Origin: CAWJLS01 sp963843755
GTDB taxonomy: Bacteria; Acidobacteriota; Thermoanaerobaculia; Multivoradales; DATKCC01
Direction of reading: 5' to 3'
NCBI GenBank assembly: GCA_963843755.1
Contig: CAWJLS010000004.1
Location: 124,001-188,000 of the forward strand
DNA: 64,000 nt
Position 1 is the stretch's first letter; each line of letters begins with the position of its first letter. Under the pieces are notes generated by a model. It searched no databases. It saw only the letters and a program-made list of their open reading frames with translations, and was not told where the DNA came from. Made by a program: the position numbers and the translations under genes. Positions 52,805-60,995 of the stretch are shown one piece after another.

Positions 52805-55109
52805 GTTTCAATCCACGCCTCCGCGCGAGAGGCGACTGCACGCGGAGGTCCTTCTTCACCGTGTAGGTCGAGTTTCAATCCACGCCTCCGCGCAGGAGGC
52901 GACAGAGCGATCTCGACGACGCCCTTCCGACGCTCACTGTTTCAATCCACGCCTCCGCGCAGGAGGCGACACGGCGGCAGCATCGATCTCTCCAGCCCCA
53001 GGTTGTTTCAATCCACGCCTCCGCGCAGGAGGCGACGCAAGCAAGCCAAGCGCTCGACGATGGACACCCGTTTCAATCCACGCCTCCGCGCAGGAGGCGA
53101 CATGACCCGCTTGACCGATTGCTCGAGGCTGACCTGTTTCAATCCACGCCTCCGCGCAGGAGGCGACGCGAGCGAGACGCTGGTCACCCTGCCCGAGGCC
53201 AGGTTTCAATCCACGCCTCCGCGCAGGAGGCGACGCGAATGGCGACCAGGTCGTCCCTGACCTCCGAGCGGTTTCAATCCACGCCTCCGCGCAGGAGGCG
53301 ACTTGTCGCGGCGGTGGCGATCGATTCGGCTGATCGCGTTTCAATCCACGCCTCCGCGCAGGAGGCGACTCGGCCTCATCCGTCACGGAGGCGATGCCCT
53401 GGCTGTTTCAATCCACGCCTCCGCGCAGGAGGCGACAGACGAGATGACAACCGCAACCGCCATCACAGAAGGTTTCAATCCACGCCTCCGCGCAGGAGGC
53501 GACCACCCTTCCTCCCTTGGCTACGACGGGCGCCCGATGTTTCAATCCACGCCTCCGCGCAGGAGGCGACCGAGGGAGCTCGCATACTCCTCCCCTGGCG
53601 CGATGTTTCAATCCACGCCTCCGCGCAGGAGGCGACCAGCTAGACGATTACGGCGCACCAAAATTCAGCCTGTTTCAATCCACGCCTCCGCGCAGGAGGC
53701 GACACCCCCGGACATCCGCCCTGGCGCCTCTGGGACTACCAGTTTCAATCCACGCCTCCGCGCAGGAGGCGACACGTCGTCTCTTTGCAACAGGCCTGAT
53801 GGGACGGCGTTTCAATCCACGCCTCCGCGCAGGAGGCGACCTGTGCACCATCCGCGGCAACGTCTTCATCCCGGGGTTTCAATCCACGCCTCCGCGCAGG
53901 AGGCGACTCTTCGACCAAGAGATTGTTGTTCCCGACAGGGATGTTTCAATCCACGCCTCCGCGCAGGAGGCGACCCCCACCGACAGTCCGCCCCAACCAC
54001 CGCCCCAGCGTTTCAATCCACGCCTCCGCGCAGGAGGCGACCCGCCGCCTGTTCGACTGGCTCGCCGAGTGGGGCGTTTCAATCCACGCCTCCGCGCAGG
54101 AGGCGACCGAACCACCAGCCGGCGAACGGACCGGGGCGGGTGTTTCAATCCACGCCTCCGCGCAGGAGGCGACCCAAGGCCTGGCCTCGAGGTTGGCGCC
54201 GACCCACTCGTTTCAATCCACGCCTCCGCGCAGGAGGCGACCAGGATGTAGAGGGCGTACGCGACGTGGACTGACGTTTCAATCCACGCCTCCGCGCAGG
54301 AGGCGACCTTGATGCGCGGCAGAGGGTGCGCCCAGCGCTCGAGTTTCAATCCACGCCTCCGCGCAGGAGGCGACTTGCACGGATACATCGACAGCGGTAA
54401 ATGCGCATGTTTCAATCCACGCCTCCGCGCAGGAGGCGACCCCGCCTCCGCGCGGCCGCGGCCGGCCGCGGCTGGTTTCAATCCACGCCTCCGCGCAGGA
54501 GGCGACTCGCCGCCACTGTGTGGTCCTTTTTGTTGTGCCCGTTTCAATCCACGCCTCCGCGCAGGAGGCGACGCGTGGCCGGACCGCAGGGTCGCCGTAG
54601 AGATCCAGGTTTCAATCCACGCCTCCGCGCAGGAGGCGACGACAAGGAGTAGGCGATGAGCAACCCTGCCCGCGGTTTCAATCCACGCCTCCGCGCAGGA
54701 GGCGACTCGTCGGCCGCCAGCGTGATCTCGGGCAGGCCTGGTTTCAATCCACGCCTCCGCGCAGGAGGCGACAGCCCTCGTCGCGGTCCACGTCCTCGAC
54801 CCAGAGGTTTCAATCCACGCCTCCGCGCAGGAGGCGACTGCTTGGAGCGCCACCAATTTAAGCGTCATGGAGAGTCGTTTCAATCCACGCCTCCGCGCAG
54901 GAGGCGACGGCAGAGCGACGCCGTTCTGCTGGATGCGATCGTGTTTCAATCCACGCCTCCGCGCAGGAGGCGACGGCATGGCGTTCCGTGACCGCGTCGC
55001 CGGACTCATGTTTCAATCCACGCCTCCGCGCAGGAGGCGACTCGAGCGAGCTGTACATCCACGTACCCACTGACTACGTTTCAATCCACGCCTCCGCGCA
55101 GGAGGCGAC
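52805..55109 (-). CRISPR. Type I-C CRISPR array, 35 repeats and 34 spacers
   Basis: Repeat length 32 bases, beginning GTTTCAATCCACGCC and ending GGAGGCGAC on the plus strand; read on the minus strand it ends in GTGGATTGAAAC, the type I-C form, so crRNA is made from the minus strand. Positions 52872 to 55078 start 34 exact copies; the copy at 52805-52836 differs (GCGAGAGG for GCAGGAGG), as expected for the oldest end. Spacers are 33-38 bases, mostly 34-35. Cas5c would cut the hairpin CGCCTCC-GCGCA-GGAGGCG. The cas operon on the same strand begins about 1 kb downstream. Confidence 0.98.
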
Positions 55110-55296
55110 TGCGTGATGATAACCCCTCTGTCCTGAGTGGGTTGGAAGGCTGTTTCCGCGAACCTTGCTGCTGGGTGGGGCTCTGGCGGCGGAGCGGGTC
55201 GCGGGGCTGGGGCGAAGTGCTTATAGATCAGCGGGTTGGAGGGATCGCGAATCTCCCGGGGATTTTCTGGGCGCTCGAGGTTCGCGGTGGGTGCCC
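55110..55296 (-). promoter_or_regulatory. Probable CRISPR leader
   Basis: Since transcription runs leftward and the worn repeat is at the left end, the leader should be this 187-base stretch right of the last repeat. It adjoins the exact repeat at 55078-55109, includes GTGATGATAACCCC next to the repeat and CTTATAGATC at about 55221. It is shared with the 3' end of the gene that stops at 55297. Confidence 0.6.
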
Positions 55297-56913
55297 CTAC
55301 TCGGGCTCGACCCAGCTATCGCCGGCGCAGGCGATGTCGTCGAAACGTACTTCGCCTTTGACGGTGGGGGTGCTCGCGAGGATGCCGAGGTGCACTGCCG
55401 TCACCAGGCCGGTCTGCTCGATGCCGGTCAGCTCCCAGCCGCTTCCGCAGGGCTGGGTGGGCGGGCCGCAGCCGTCGATCCACAGGTCGAGCCGGCTCTG
55501 GTCGGTCGATGTCTTCTGCCACTGCACTTCGAGGGTCGCGGCGCCCTCGGCGAGGGGGATCCACGGCGTGGCTCCATTCAGGTGAGCGCCCGGGCCGACG
55601 AGCCGCACTTGGCGCTCCAGGCCCTGCTGCCGGACCTGGAGGCGTGCGTAGTCGCGGGCCGCCGGGTCCGGCTGTGATTCGTCTCGAAAGGCGAGCACGG
55701 TCGCGCGGCCGGTGCCGTCTTCCTGGTCTCTCAGCGAGGTGAGGTCGAGGGCGATCCGGCAGGTCATGGCGACGCGGGGAACTTCGAGATTCCGCGCCAG
55801 GTAGTCGGGCCCCACTACGGCCGCCTTGTCCAGGCTGGCGATCAGTGTTCCGTCGCCGTCACGTTCGGGCCTCACGAGCCGTTTGGACCCCAACCTGAGA
55901 GCGCCGGCCGTAGGCGGGGTCCATTCCTCGGCCCACTCCGGGGCGTCGAAGTCGTCGACCACGACGACCTGCCGCGCCAGGTCGATGCTGCCTCGCGCGA
56001 CGCGCAGGTCGTCGAGCCCGATGGCGTTTCCCTCGCTGCGATCCCCCAGGTTGCCGAAGCGGTGCCAGGTGCGGTCCAGCCCGAACGCGGGCGGCATGGC
56101 CAGGTTGCGCACGGTCTCGCCCCCGGCCGCGGTGAGGCCGAGCGTCACCTCGCCGGCGTAGGAGGAGAGGTCGATGCCGACCTCGGGTCCTTGGGGCACC
56201 GGGATGAAGGTACGGGCCGCCTGGCCGGTGCCCGAGGTCAGCACCGCCTCGAAGCGGTACCCCTCGTTCCACGGCTGGAGCCACAGCTCCCAGAGGTCAT
56301 CTCCGCTGCCTCCCTGGTACACCAGCATGGAGGTCGGTACGGTGAAGGGGGTGTTCGGCGGCGGTGGGCGCAGGGTCACGGAGGAACCGGACCCGCTCTG
56401 CGCGCCGTGCCCGGTCATGTCGAACGTCCACGCGGTCACGTCGTCACGCAGGAAGTCGAACGCGAGCTCCCCACTGCCCGCCACGACGTACGAGCCGGCG
56501 GCGGGGTCCCACGCCGCGGCTCCGGCCAGGTCCCACCCGGGGTCGGACACCGCCGTGTCGCCGGCATGGGCGACGAGCTCGCGGGGGAAGTCGGACTCGG
56601 CCCGCACCATCGCCATGTTGAGCAAGGTCGCCCCTCTCTGGTCCCCGACCCGTAACAGGTCGAAGTCGGTCAGCGAGAACCTGGCACGGTCCGGCAGGTA
56701 GAAGACTTGAGAACCGTCGCGGTCGAGGGTGCCGCGCAAGGCACCGGTGAGCGTCGCGGTGGCCGGATCGATGCCGAGCTCTGCCAGGGGGAGCGGGATC
56801 GGACCCCAGGCGCCGTTGATCCGGGCGGCCGGAACCACGACCGTCGGCGGCACGGCGTGCGCGGCTGCGGACCCCAGCAGGATGGCGATCGAGAGACTGA
56901 AGAACTTGTACAC
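55297..56913 (-). CDS. Secreted protein of unknown function, beta-sandwich rich
   Basis: 538 residues from a GTG at 56913, chosen for the AGGAGG just upstream and the directly following signal peptide (YKFFSLSIAILLGSAAAHA); the longer frame is unlikely. The mature protein is rich in short strands (VFYLPDRARFSLTDFDLLRV, LWELWLQPWNEGYRFEAVLT, LEVQWQKTSTDQSRLDLWID), with repeated Trp/Asp segments resembling concanavalin-like laminarinase/LamG folds. The C-terminal end GEVRFDDIACAGDSWVEPE is similar in style to secreted proteins of Acidobacteriota. No catalytic motif is evident and no sorting tail is visible. Confidence 0.72.
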   Translation of the reverse strand: MYKFFSLSIAILLGSAAAHAVPPTVVVPAARINGAWGPIPLPLAELGIDPATATLTGALRGTLDRDGSQVFYLPDRARFSLTDFDLLRVGDQRGATLLNMAMVRAESDFPRELVAHAGDTAVSDPGWDLAGAAAWDPAAGSYVVAGSGELAFDFLRDDVTAWTFDMTGHGAQSGSGSSVTLRPPPPNTPFTVPTSMLVYQGGSGDDLWELWLQPWNEGYRFEAVLTSGTGQAARTFIPVPQGPEVGIDLSSYAGEVTLGLTAAGGETVRNLAMPPAFGLDRTWHRFGNLGDRSEGNAIGLDDLRVARGSIDLARQVVVVDDFDAPEWAEEWTPPTAGALRLGSKRLVRPERDGDGTLIASLDKAAVVGPDYLARNLEVPRVAMTCRIALDLTSLRDQEDGTGRATVLAFRDESQPDPAARDYARLQVRQQGLERQVRLVGPGAHLNGATPWIPLAEGAATLEVQWQKTSTDQSRLDLWIDGCGPPTQPCGSGWELTGIEQTGLVTAVHLGILASTPTVKGEVRFDDIACAGDSWVEPE

Positions 56914-57058
56914 GAGACCTCCTCTCGCCCGTTGTGGGCTCGTCGTTCGTGGCGTCCAGCGGACGCTCATCAGGTACGGCGGAAGCGGACGAAAAGTTGT
57001 GTCGCGCACGCCCCGCGAACCGACCGGTCACGCACGGGGCTCCTGTATCGTCTCGTGC

Positions 57059-60000
57059 ATGGGGAACCCCCTCGATCCGGCCCGGTGGCGGCGAATTCGC
57101 GAGGTGCTCGACGAGATTCTCGCCGCGCCCGAGGCCGATCGTGAAGCTCTGCTCCGCGAGCGCTGCGGTGACGACGCGGACCTCGCCGTGGAGGTGCGCT
57201 CGTTCGTCCGCGCCCACGACGAGGCCGGCAGCTTCATCGAGGGCCCGGCCGGGGCGCCCTCGGACGTGATCTCGGCGCCGGAGATCGATCGCTACCGCAT
57301 CATCGGTGAGCTCGACCGCGGCGGGATGGGTGTGGTCTACCTGGCCGTGCGCGACGACGGGGCCTACCGCCAGACCGTCGCCGTCAAGGTGCTCAGGCAC
57401 GGGCTCGGGAGCGCCGCGCTGGTCGCGCGATTCCGGGCCGAGCGCCAGATCCTCGCCCGGCTCGACCATCCGAACATCGCCCGCCTCCTGGACGGCGGCA
57501 CCACGCGCGACGGCCGGCCGTTCCTGGTCATGGAGCACGTGGTCGGCTTGTCCATCGACGTCTTCTGCGAACGGCAGGGTGTCGACACCGACGCGCGCAT
57601 CCGGCTGTTCCAGAAGGTCTGCGCGGCGGTCCAGTTCGCCCACCGGCACCTGGTCGTCCACCGGGACCTGAAGCCGGAGAACATCCTGGTGACTCCGGAC
57701 GGCGAGCCCAAGCTTCTCGACTTCGGCATCGCCAAGCTGCTCGATCCCCACTCCCTGGACCATACCGTCGCTTACACCCGCACCGGGGCCTTCGGCCCGA
57801 TGACGCCCGCCTACGCTTCGCCCGAGCAGGCGCGCGGCCAGGAGGTCACCACCAGCTCGGACGTCTACAGTCTCGGCGTCGTGCTTTACGAGCTGCTGAC
57901 CGGCCACCGGCCGTACGACACCGACGCCGAGGAGCCGCTCGAGGCGCTCGAGAAGATCGCCCGGGCCGAGCCGGAGCGCCCGTCGCGCAGGGTCTCCCGG
58001 GGAGCCGGCCAGGCCGGGGGCCGCGTCGGCGGCCGGACCGGGGGAGGGCGTGCGGGCCGAAGCGTGGGCCAAGCTGGGGGCCAAGCTGGGGGCCGGACGG
58101 GGGGCCAGTCGAGGGGCCAGACGGGCGCCCGGGGTGGCCCCGGTGGGCGTGGCACCGCCGCCGCGCTGCGCCGGCGCCTGCGCGGCGACCTGGACACCAT
58201 CCTGCTCAAGGCGCTGCGCAAGGAGCCGGAGCGTCGCTACGCCTCCGCGCAGGCGCTCTCGGACGACCTCGACCGCCACCTCCGGGGCCTCCCGGTGGAG
58301 GCCAGGCCGGATACCTTCCGCTACCGGGCCGCGAAGTTCACCCGGCGTCACGCGGTGGCGGTGGCCGCCTCCGTGGCGCTGCTGGCGGTGCTCGTGACCT
58401 CGCTGCTCGTCCTCCTCGTGCAACGCCGCACCATCCTCGCCGAGCGCGACGAGGCCCGGCGGGTCTCCTCGTTCCTGACCGAGCTCTTCGCCGTGCCCGA
58501 CCCGACCCGCTCGCGCGGGGAGACGGTCACCGCCCGGGAGATCCTCGACCGGGGCGCGCGGTCGATCGCCGAGGGTCTCGACCGGAGCCCGGCCACCCAG
58601 GGCGCGCTGATGCTGACCATGGGCCGGTCGTACAAGAACCTCGGACTGCTCCGGGAGGCCGACGACCTCCTGTCCCGGGCCGAGGGACGGCTCGAGGACG
58701 CGCACGGGCACCGGGGGACCGACGTGGCCTCGGCCCTCCACGAGCAGGGCGACGTGGCGCTCGCGCTGGGCCGCTACCCCGAGGCCGTGGCGCGCTTCGA
58801 GGAGGCCCTGGCGCTGCGCCGCGAGGCCCTGGGCGAGGACGACCCGGCCGTCGCCGAGACCCGCTTCCGGCTCGGCCGCGCGCTCACCGAGTCGGGGGAC
58901 TGGGACCGCGCCGAGACCGAGCTCGCGGCCGCCCTCCGCATCGCGCGGGACACCGGCGCCGAAGCGCTGTCGGCGGAGATCCTCCAGCGCTGGGCCTCGG
59001 TGGCCGCGGAGCGCGGTCGCCTCGACGAGGCGGAGCGGCGCTACCGCCTGGCGCTCGAGACCCTCCAGCGGATCCACGGCGAGCGCCACCCGTCGGTGGT
59101 CCTGGCGCTCAACGACCTGGCCGACCTGGAGCGCCGCCGCGAGCACTGGAGCGAGGCCCGGGCGCATCTCGAGGAGGCCCGCACCCTCGCCCACGCCCTG
59201 TTCGAGGGGGACCACCCCTACCTCGCCATCACCGTCGGCAACCTCGGCCTGGTGCAGCTCGAGTCCGGAGACCTCCCGGGGGCGGCGGAGACCTTTGCCG
59301 AGGCGTTGCGGCTCCACCGCGCGGTGTTCCCTCCGGACCACCCGCGCCTCGCCATCCTGCTCAACAACCTCGCCCTCCTCCGCCGCGCCCAGGGGGACAT
59401 CGAGGGGGCGGCCGGCGTCCTGCGGGAGAGCCTCCAGATCCTGGAGGCGGGGCTCGGTCCCGACCACCCGGAGACCGCGAACGCCGCCAACAACCTGGCC
59501 GAGCTCTACCTGGGCATGGGGCGGCTCGACGACGCGGAGCCGTTGCTCTCCCACGCCGTCGAGGTCCTCGAGCGCACCCATCCACACGGGCATCCGCGCC
59601 TGGCCATCGCCCTGGCCAACCGGGCGGACCTCCTGCAGCAGCGGGGCGACCTCGAGCAGGCGGCGGCGGTCTACGCCCGGGCGATCGAGATGATCCGCTC
59701 CGGGCCCGACCCGGAGAGCGCCCGCCTCGCCCACCTCCTGTCCAACTCCGGCACCGTGCTCCAGGCGCTGGGCGACGCCGACGGCGCGGTGGCGCGCTAC
59801 GAGGAGGCGCTCGCCCTCGCGCGCCGCGGCGACGGGACGGACGACGGGCCGGACGACGTGGTCGCGGGCACCGCGACCCGCCTCGCCCTCCTCGAGCTCG
59901 AGCGCGAGCACTGGGCACGCACCGTCGAGCTCGCCGGCTTCGCCCTGGAGCACTTCCCCGACGAGATGCCGTGGCGGCTCCAGTGGGTCGCGAGCGCCAC

Positions 60001-60205
60001 CAACGCGCTCGCCAAGGCGCACCTCGCCCTGGGTGAGGCGGACGCGGCGGCGGCCGCCCTGGGCCCGGTCCTCGACGAGGCGCGAGCGAGCCTCGGCGAC
60101 GACGACGAGACCACCCGCGCCCTCGCTGCCACTCTCGATCGGCTCGACCGGCTCGGCCGGGCCGACCAGGCGGGCCGGGCCGGCGCCTCACCGCCGCCGC
60201 CCTGA
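57059..60205 (+). CDS. Membrane Ser/Thr kinase with C-terminal TPR repeats
   Basis: 1048 residues from the ATG at 57059. A short helical N-terminal region (RWRRIREVLDEILAAPEADR) precedes the kinase (P-loop GELDRGGMGVVYLA, Lys in VAVKVL, catalytic HRDLKPENIL near 202, DFGIAK near 221, ASPEQARG). A Gly/Arg/Gln-rich insert of about 50 residues interrupts the C-lobe. One membrane helix lies near 429-452 (VAVAASVALLAVLVTSLLVL), then a long series of TPR repeats outside (e.g. HPSVVLALNDLADLERRREH, HPRLAILLNNLALLRRAQGD). This architecture is very common in Acidobacteriota, next to a TIGR02999-type sigma factor as here. The kinase probably acts with that sigma factor; the target is unknown. Confidence 0.93.
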   Translation: MGNPLDPARWRRIREVLDEILAAPEADREALLRERCGDDADLAVEVRSFVRAHDEAGSFIEGPAGAPSDVISAPEIDRYRIIGELDRGGMGVVYLAVRDDGAYRQTVAVKVLRHGLGSAALVARFRAERQILARLDHPNIARLLDGGTTRDGRPFLVMEHVVGLSIDVFCERQGVDTDARIRLFQKVCAAVQFAHRHLVVHRDLKPENILVTPDGEPKLLDFGIAKLLDPHSLDHTVAYTRTGAFGPMTPAYASPEQARGQEVTTSSDVYSLGVVLYELLTGHRPYDTDAEEPLEALEKIARAEPERPSRRVSRGAGQAGGRVGGRTGGGRAGRSVGQAGGQAGGRTGGQSRGQTGARGGPGGRGTAAALRRRLRGDLDTILLKALRKEPERRYASAQALSDDLDRHLRGLPVEARPDTFRYRAAKFTRRHAVAVAASVALLAVLVTSLLVLLVQRRTILAERDEARRVSSFLTELFAVPDPTRSRGETVTAREILDRGARSIAEGLDRSPATQGALMLTMGRSYKNLGLLREADDLLSRAEGRLEDAHGHRGTDVASALHEQGDVALALGRYPEAVARFEEALALRREALGEDDPAVAETRFRLGRALTESGDWDRAETELAAALRIARDTGAEALSAEILQRWASVAAERGRLDEAERRYRLALETLQRIHGERHPSVVLALNDLADLERRREHWSEARAHLEEARTLAHALFEGDHPYLAITVGNLGLVQLESGDLPGAAETFAEALRLHRAVFPPDHPRLAILLNNLALLRRAQGDIEGAAGVLRESLQILEAGLGPDHPETANAANNLAELYLGMGRLDDAEPLLSHAVEVLERTHPHGHPRLAIALANRADLLQQRGDLEQAAAVYARAIEMIRSGPDPESARLAHLLSNSGTVLQALGDADGAVARYEEALALARRGDGTDDGPDDVVAGTATRLALLELEREHWARTVELAGFALEHFPDEMPWRLQWVASATNALAKAHLALGEADAAAAALGPVLDEARASLGDDDETTRALAATLDRLDRLGRADQAGRAGASPPPP
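58003..58155 (+). repeat. Gly/Arg/Gln-rich repetitive insert in the kinase domain
   Basis: Repeated GGCCAAGCTGGG and GGCCGGACCGGG-type units code for GGR/GGQ/GQA runs between the kinase segments ending PSRRVSRGAGQAG and starting ALRRRLRGDLDTIL. In-frame. It lies in the C-lobe, where related kinases have only a short loop. Confidence 0.7.
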
Positions 60206-60264
60206 TCTCCCGGGCCCCACGATCCGTGGCGGAGGCACCCGGCCGCTTGGTAAATTCTGGAACG

Positions 60265-60825
60265 ATGGCCGATCCGCACGACGTCACGTCCCTGCTCCTC
60301 GCCTGGAGCCACGGCGACGCCGCCGCGCGCGACGACCTGATGCCGCTGGTCAACGGCAAGCTGCACGACCTCGCCCGCCACTACCTGCGGGGCGAGCGGC
60401 GGGAGCACACGCTCCAGCCGACGGCCCTGGTCAACGAGGTCTACCTCCGCCTGGTCGACCGGAACCGGGTGTCTTGGAGCGACCGGGCCCACTTCTTCGC
60501 CTTCGCGGCCAGCTCCATGCGGCGCGTCCTGGTCGACCACGCGCGCACCAGGAGGAGCGAGAAGCGCGGCGGGAGCGCCCGCCGGGTGACCCTCGGCGAG
60601 GCCGAGGCCATCACCGGTCGCAACGAGGTCGACGTGATCGACCTCGATCGTGCCCTGACCGCCCTGGGTGAGCTCGACGAGCGCCAAGCGCGGCTGGTCG
60701 AGCTCCGATACTTCGGCGGCCTGACCATCCGCGAGACCGCCGAGGTGCTCGGCGTCGGCACGGCGACCGTGAACCGCGACTGGGTGACGGCCAAGGCCTT
60801 TCTCTACCGCCAGTTGTCCGGCTAG
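60265..60825 (+). CDS. Sigma-70 family factor of the ECF-like TIGR02999 type
   Basis: 186 residues from the ATG at 60265. Region 2: LLLAWSHGDAAARDDLMPLV, LQPTALVNEVYLRLVD, HFFAFAASSMRRVLVDHART. Region 4: LGELDERQARLVELRYFGGL, TIRETAEVLGVGTATVNRDW. The spacing and VNEVYLRL/RRVLVDHAR words identify the family (TIGR02999) found mostly in Acidobacteriota and Planctomycetes. It follows the TPR kinase by 59 bases; kinase-sigma pairs of this kind are thought to be functionally linked. A TAAATT box lies about 9 bases before the ATG. Confidence 0.93.
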   Translation: MADPHDVTSLLLAWSHGDAAARDDLMPLVNGKLHDLARHYLRGERREHTLQPTALVNEVYLRLVDRNRVSWSDRAHFFAFAASSMRRVLVDHARTRRSEKRGGSARRVTLGEAEAITGRNEVDVIDLDRALTALGELDERQARLVELRYFGGLTIRETAEVLGVGTATVNRDWVTAKAFLYRQLSG

Positions 60826-60829
60826 CCGC

Positions 60830-60895
60830 CGGACTTCCGCCGGGCATCGACCGGGCATCGACCGGACATCGGCCGGACATCGGCCGGACATCCGC
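60830..60895 (+). repeat. Six 11-bp tandem repeats
   Basis: Units CGGACTTCCGC, CGGGCATCGAC (twice), CGGACATCGGC (twice) and CGGACATCCGC follow each other without gaps, starting 5 bases after the sigma factor stop and ending 100 bases before the next ATG. An 11-bp period places each unit on nearly the same face of the helix, so repeated protein binding is possible. Confidence 0.85.
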
Positions 60896-60995
60896 CGGCC
60901 GGTCGAACGCCGGTGATACAGAGTTTCCCTCGTTGCCGCCTTCCCTCACGAGGCCGTTCCGTCGAACGGCCCGTGAGGTCAACCAAGGAGGCGCA

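Noticed and set aside
52652..55073. Several frames of 60-376 codons inside the CRISPR array
   Set aside because: They only translate the repeat over and over (FNPRLRAGGD or ASCAEAWIET) and are not genes.
56444..60022. A 1192-codon open frame on the minus strand
   Set aside because: It lies opposite the TPR kinase, has no domain or signal, and arises because GC-rich genes leave few stops on the opposite strand.
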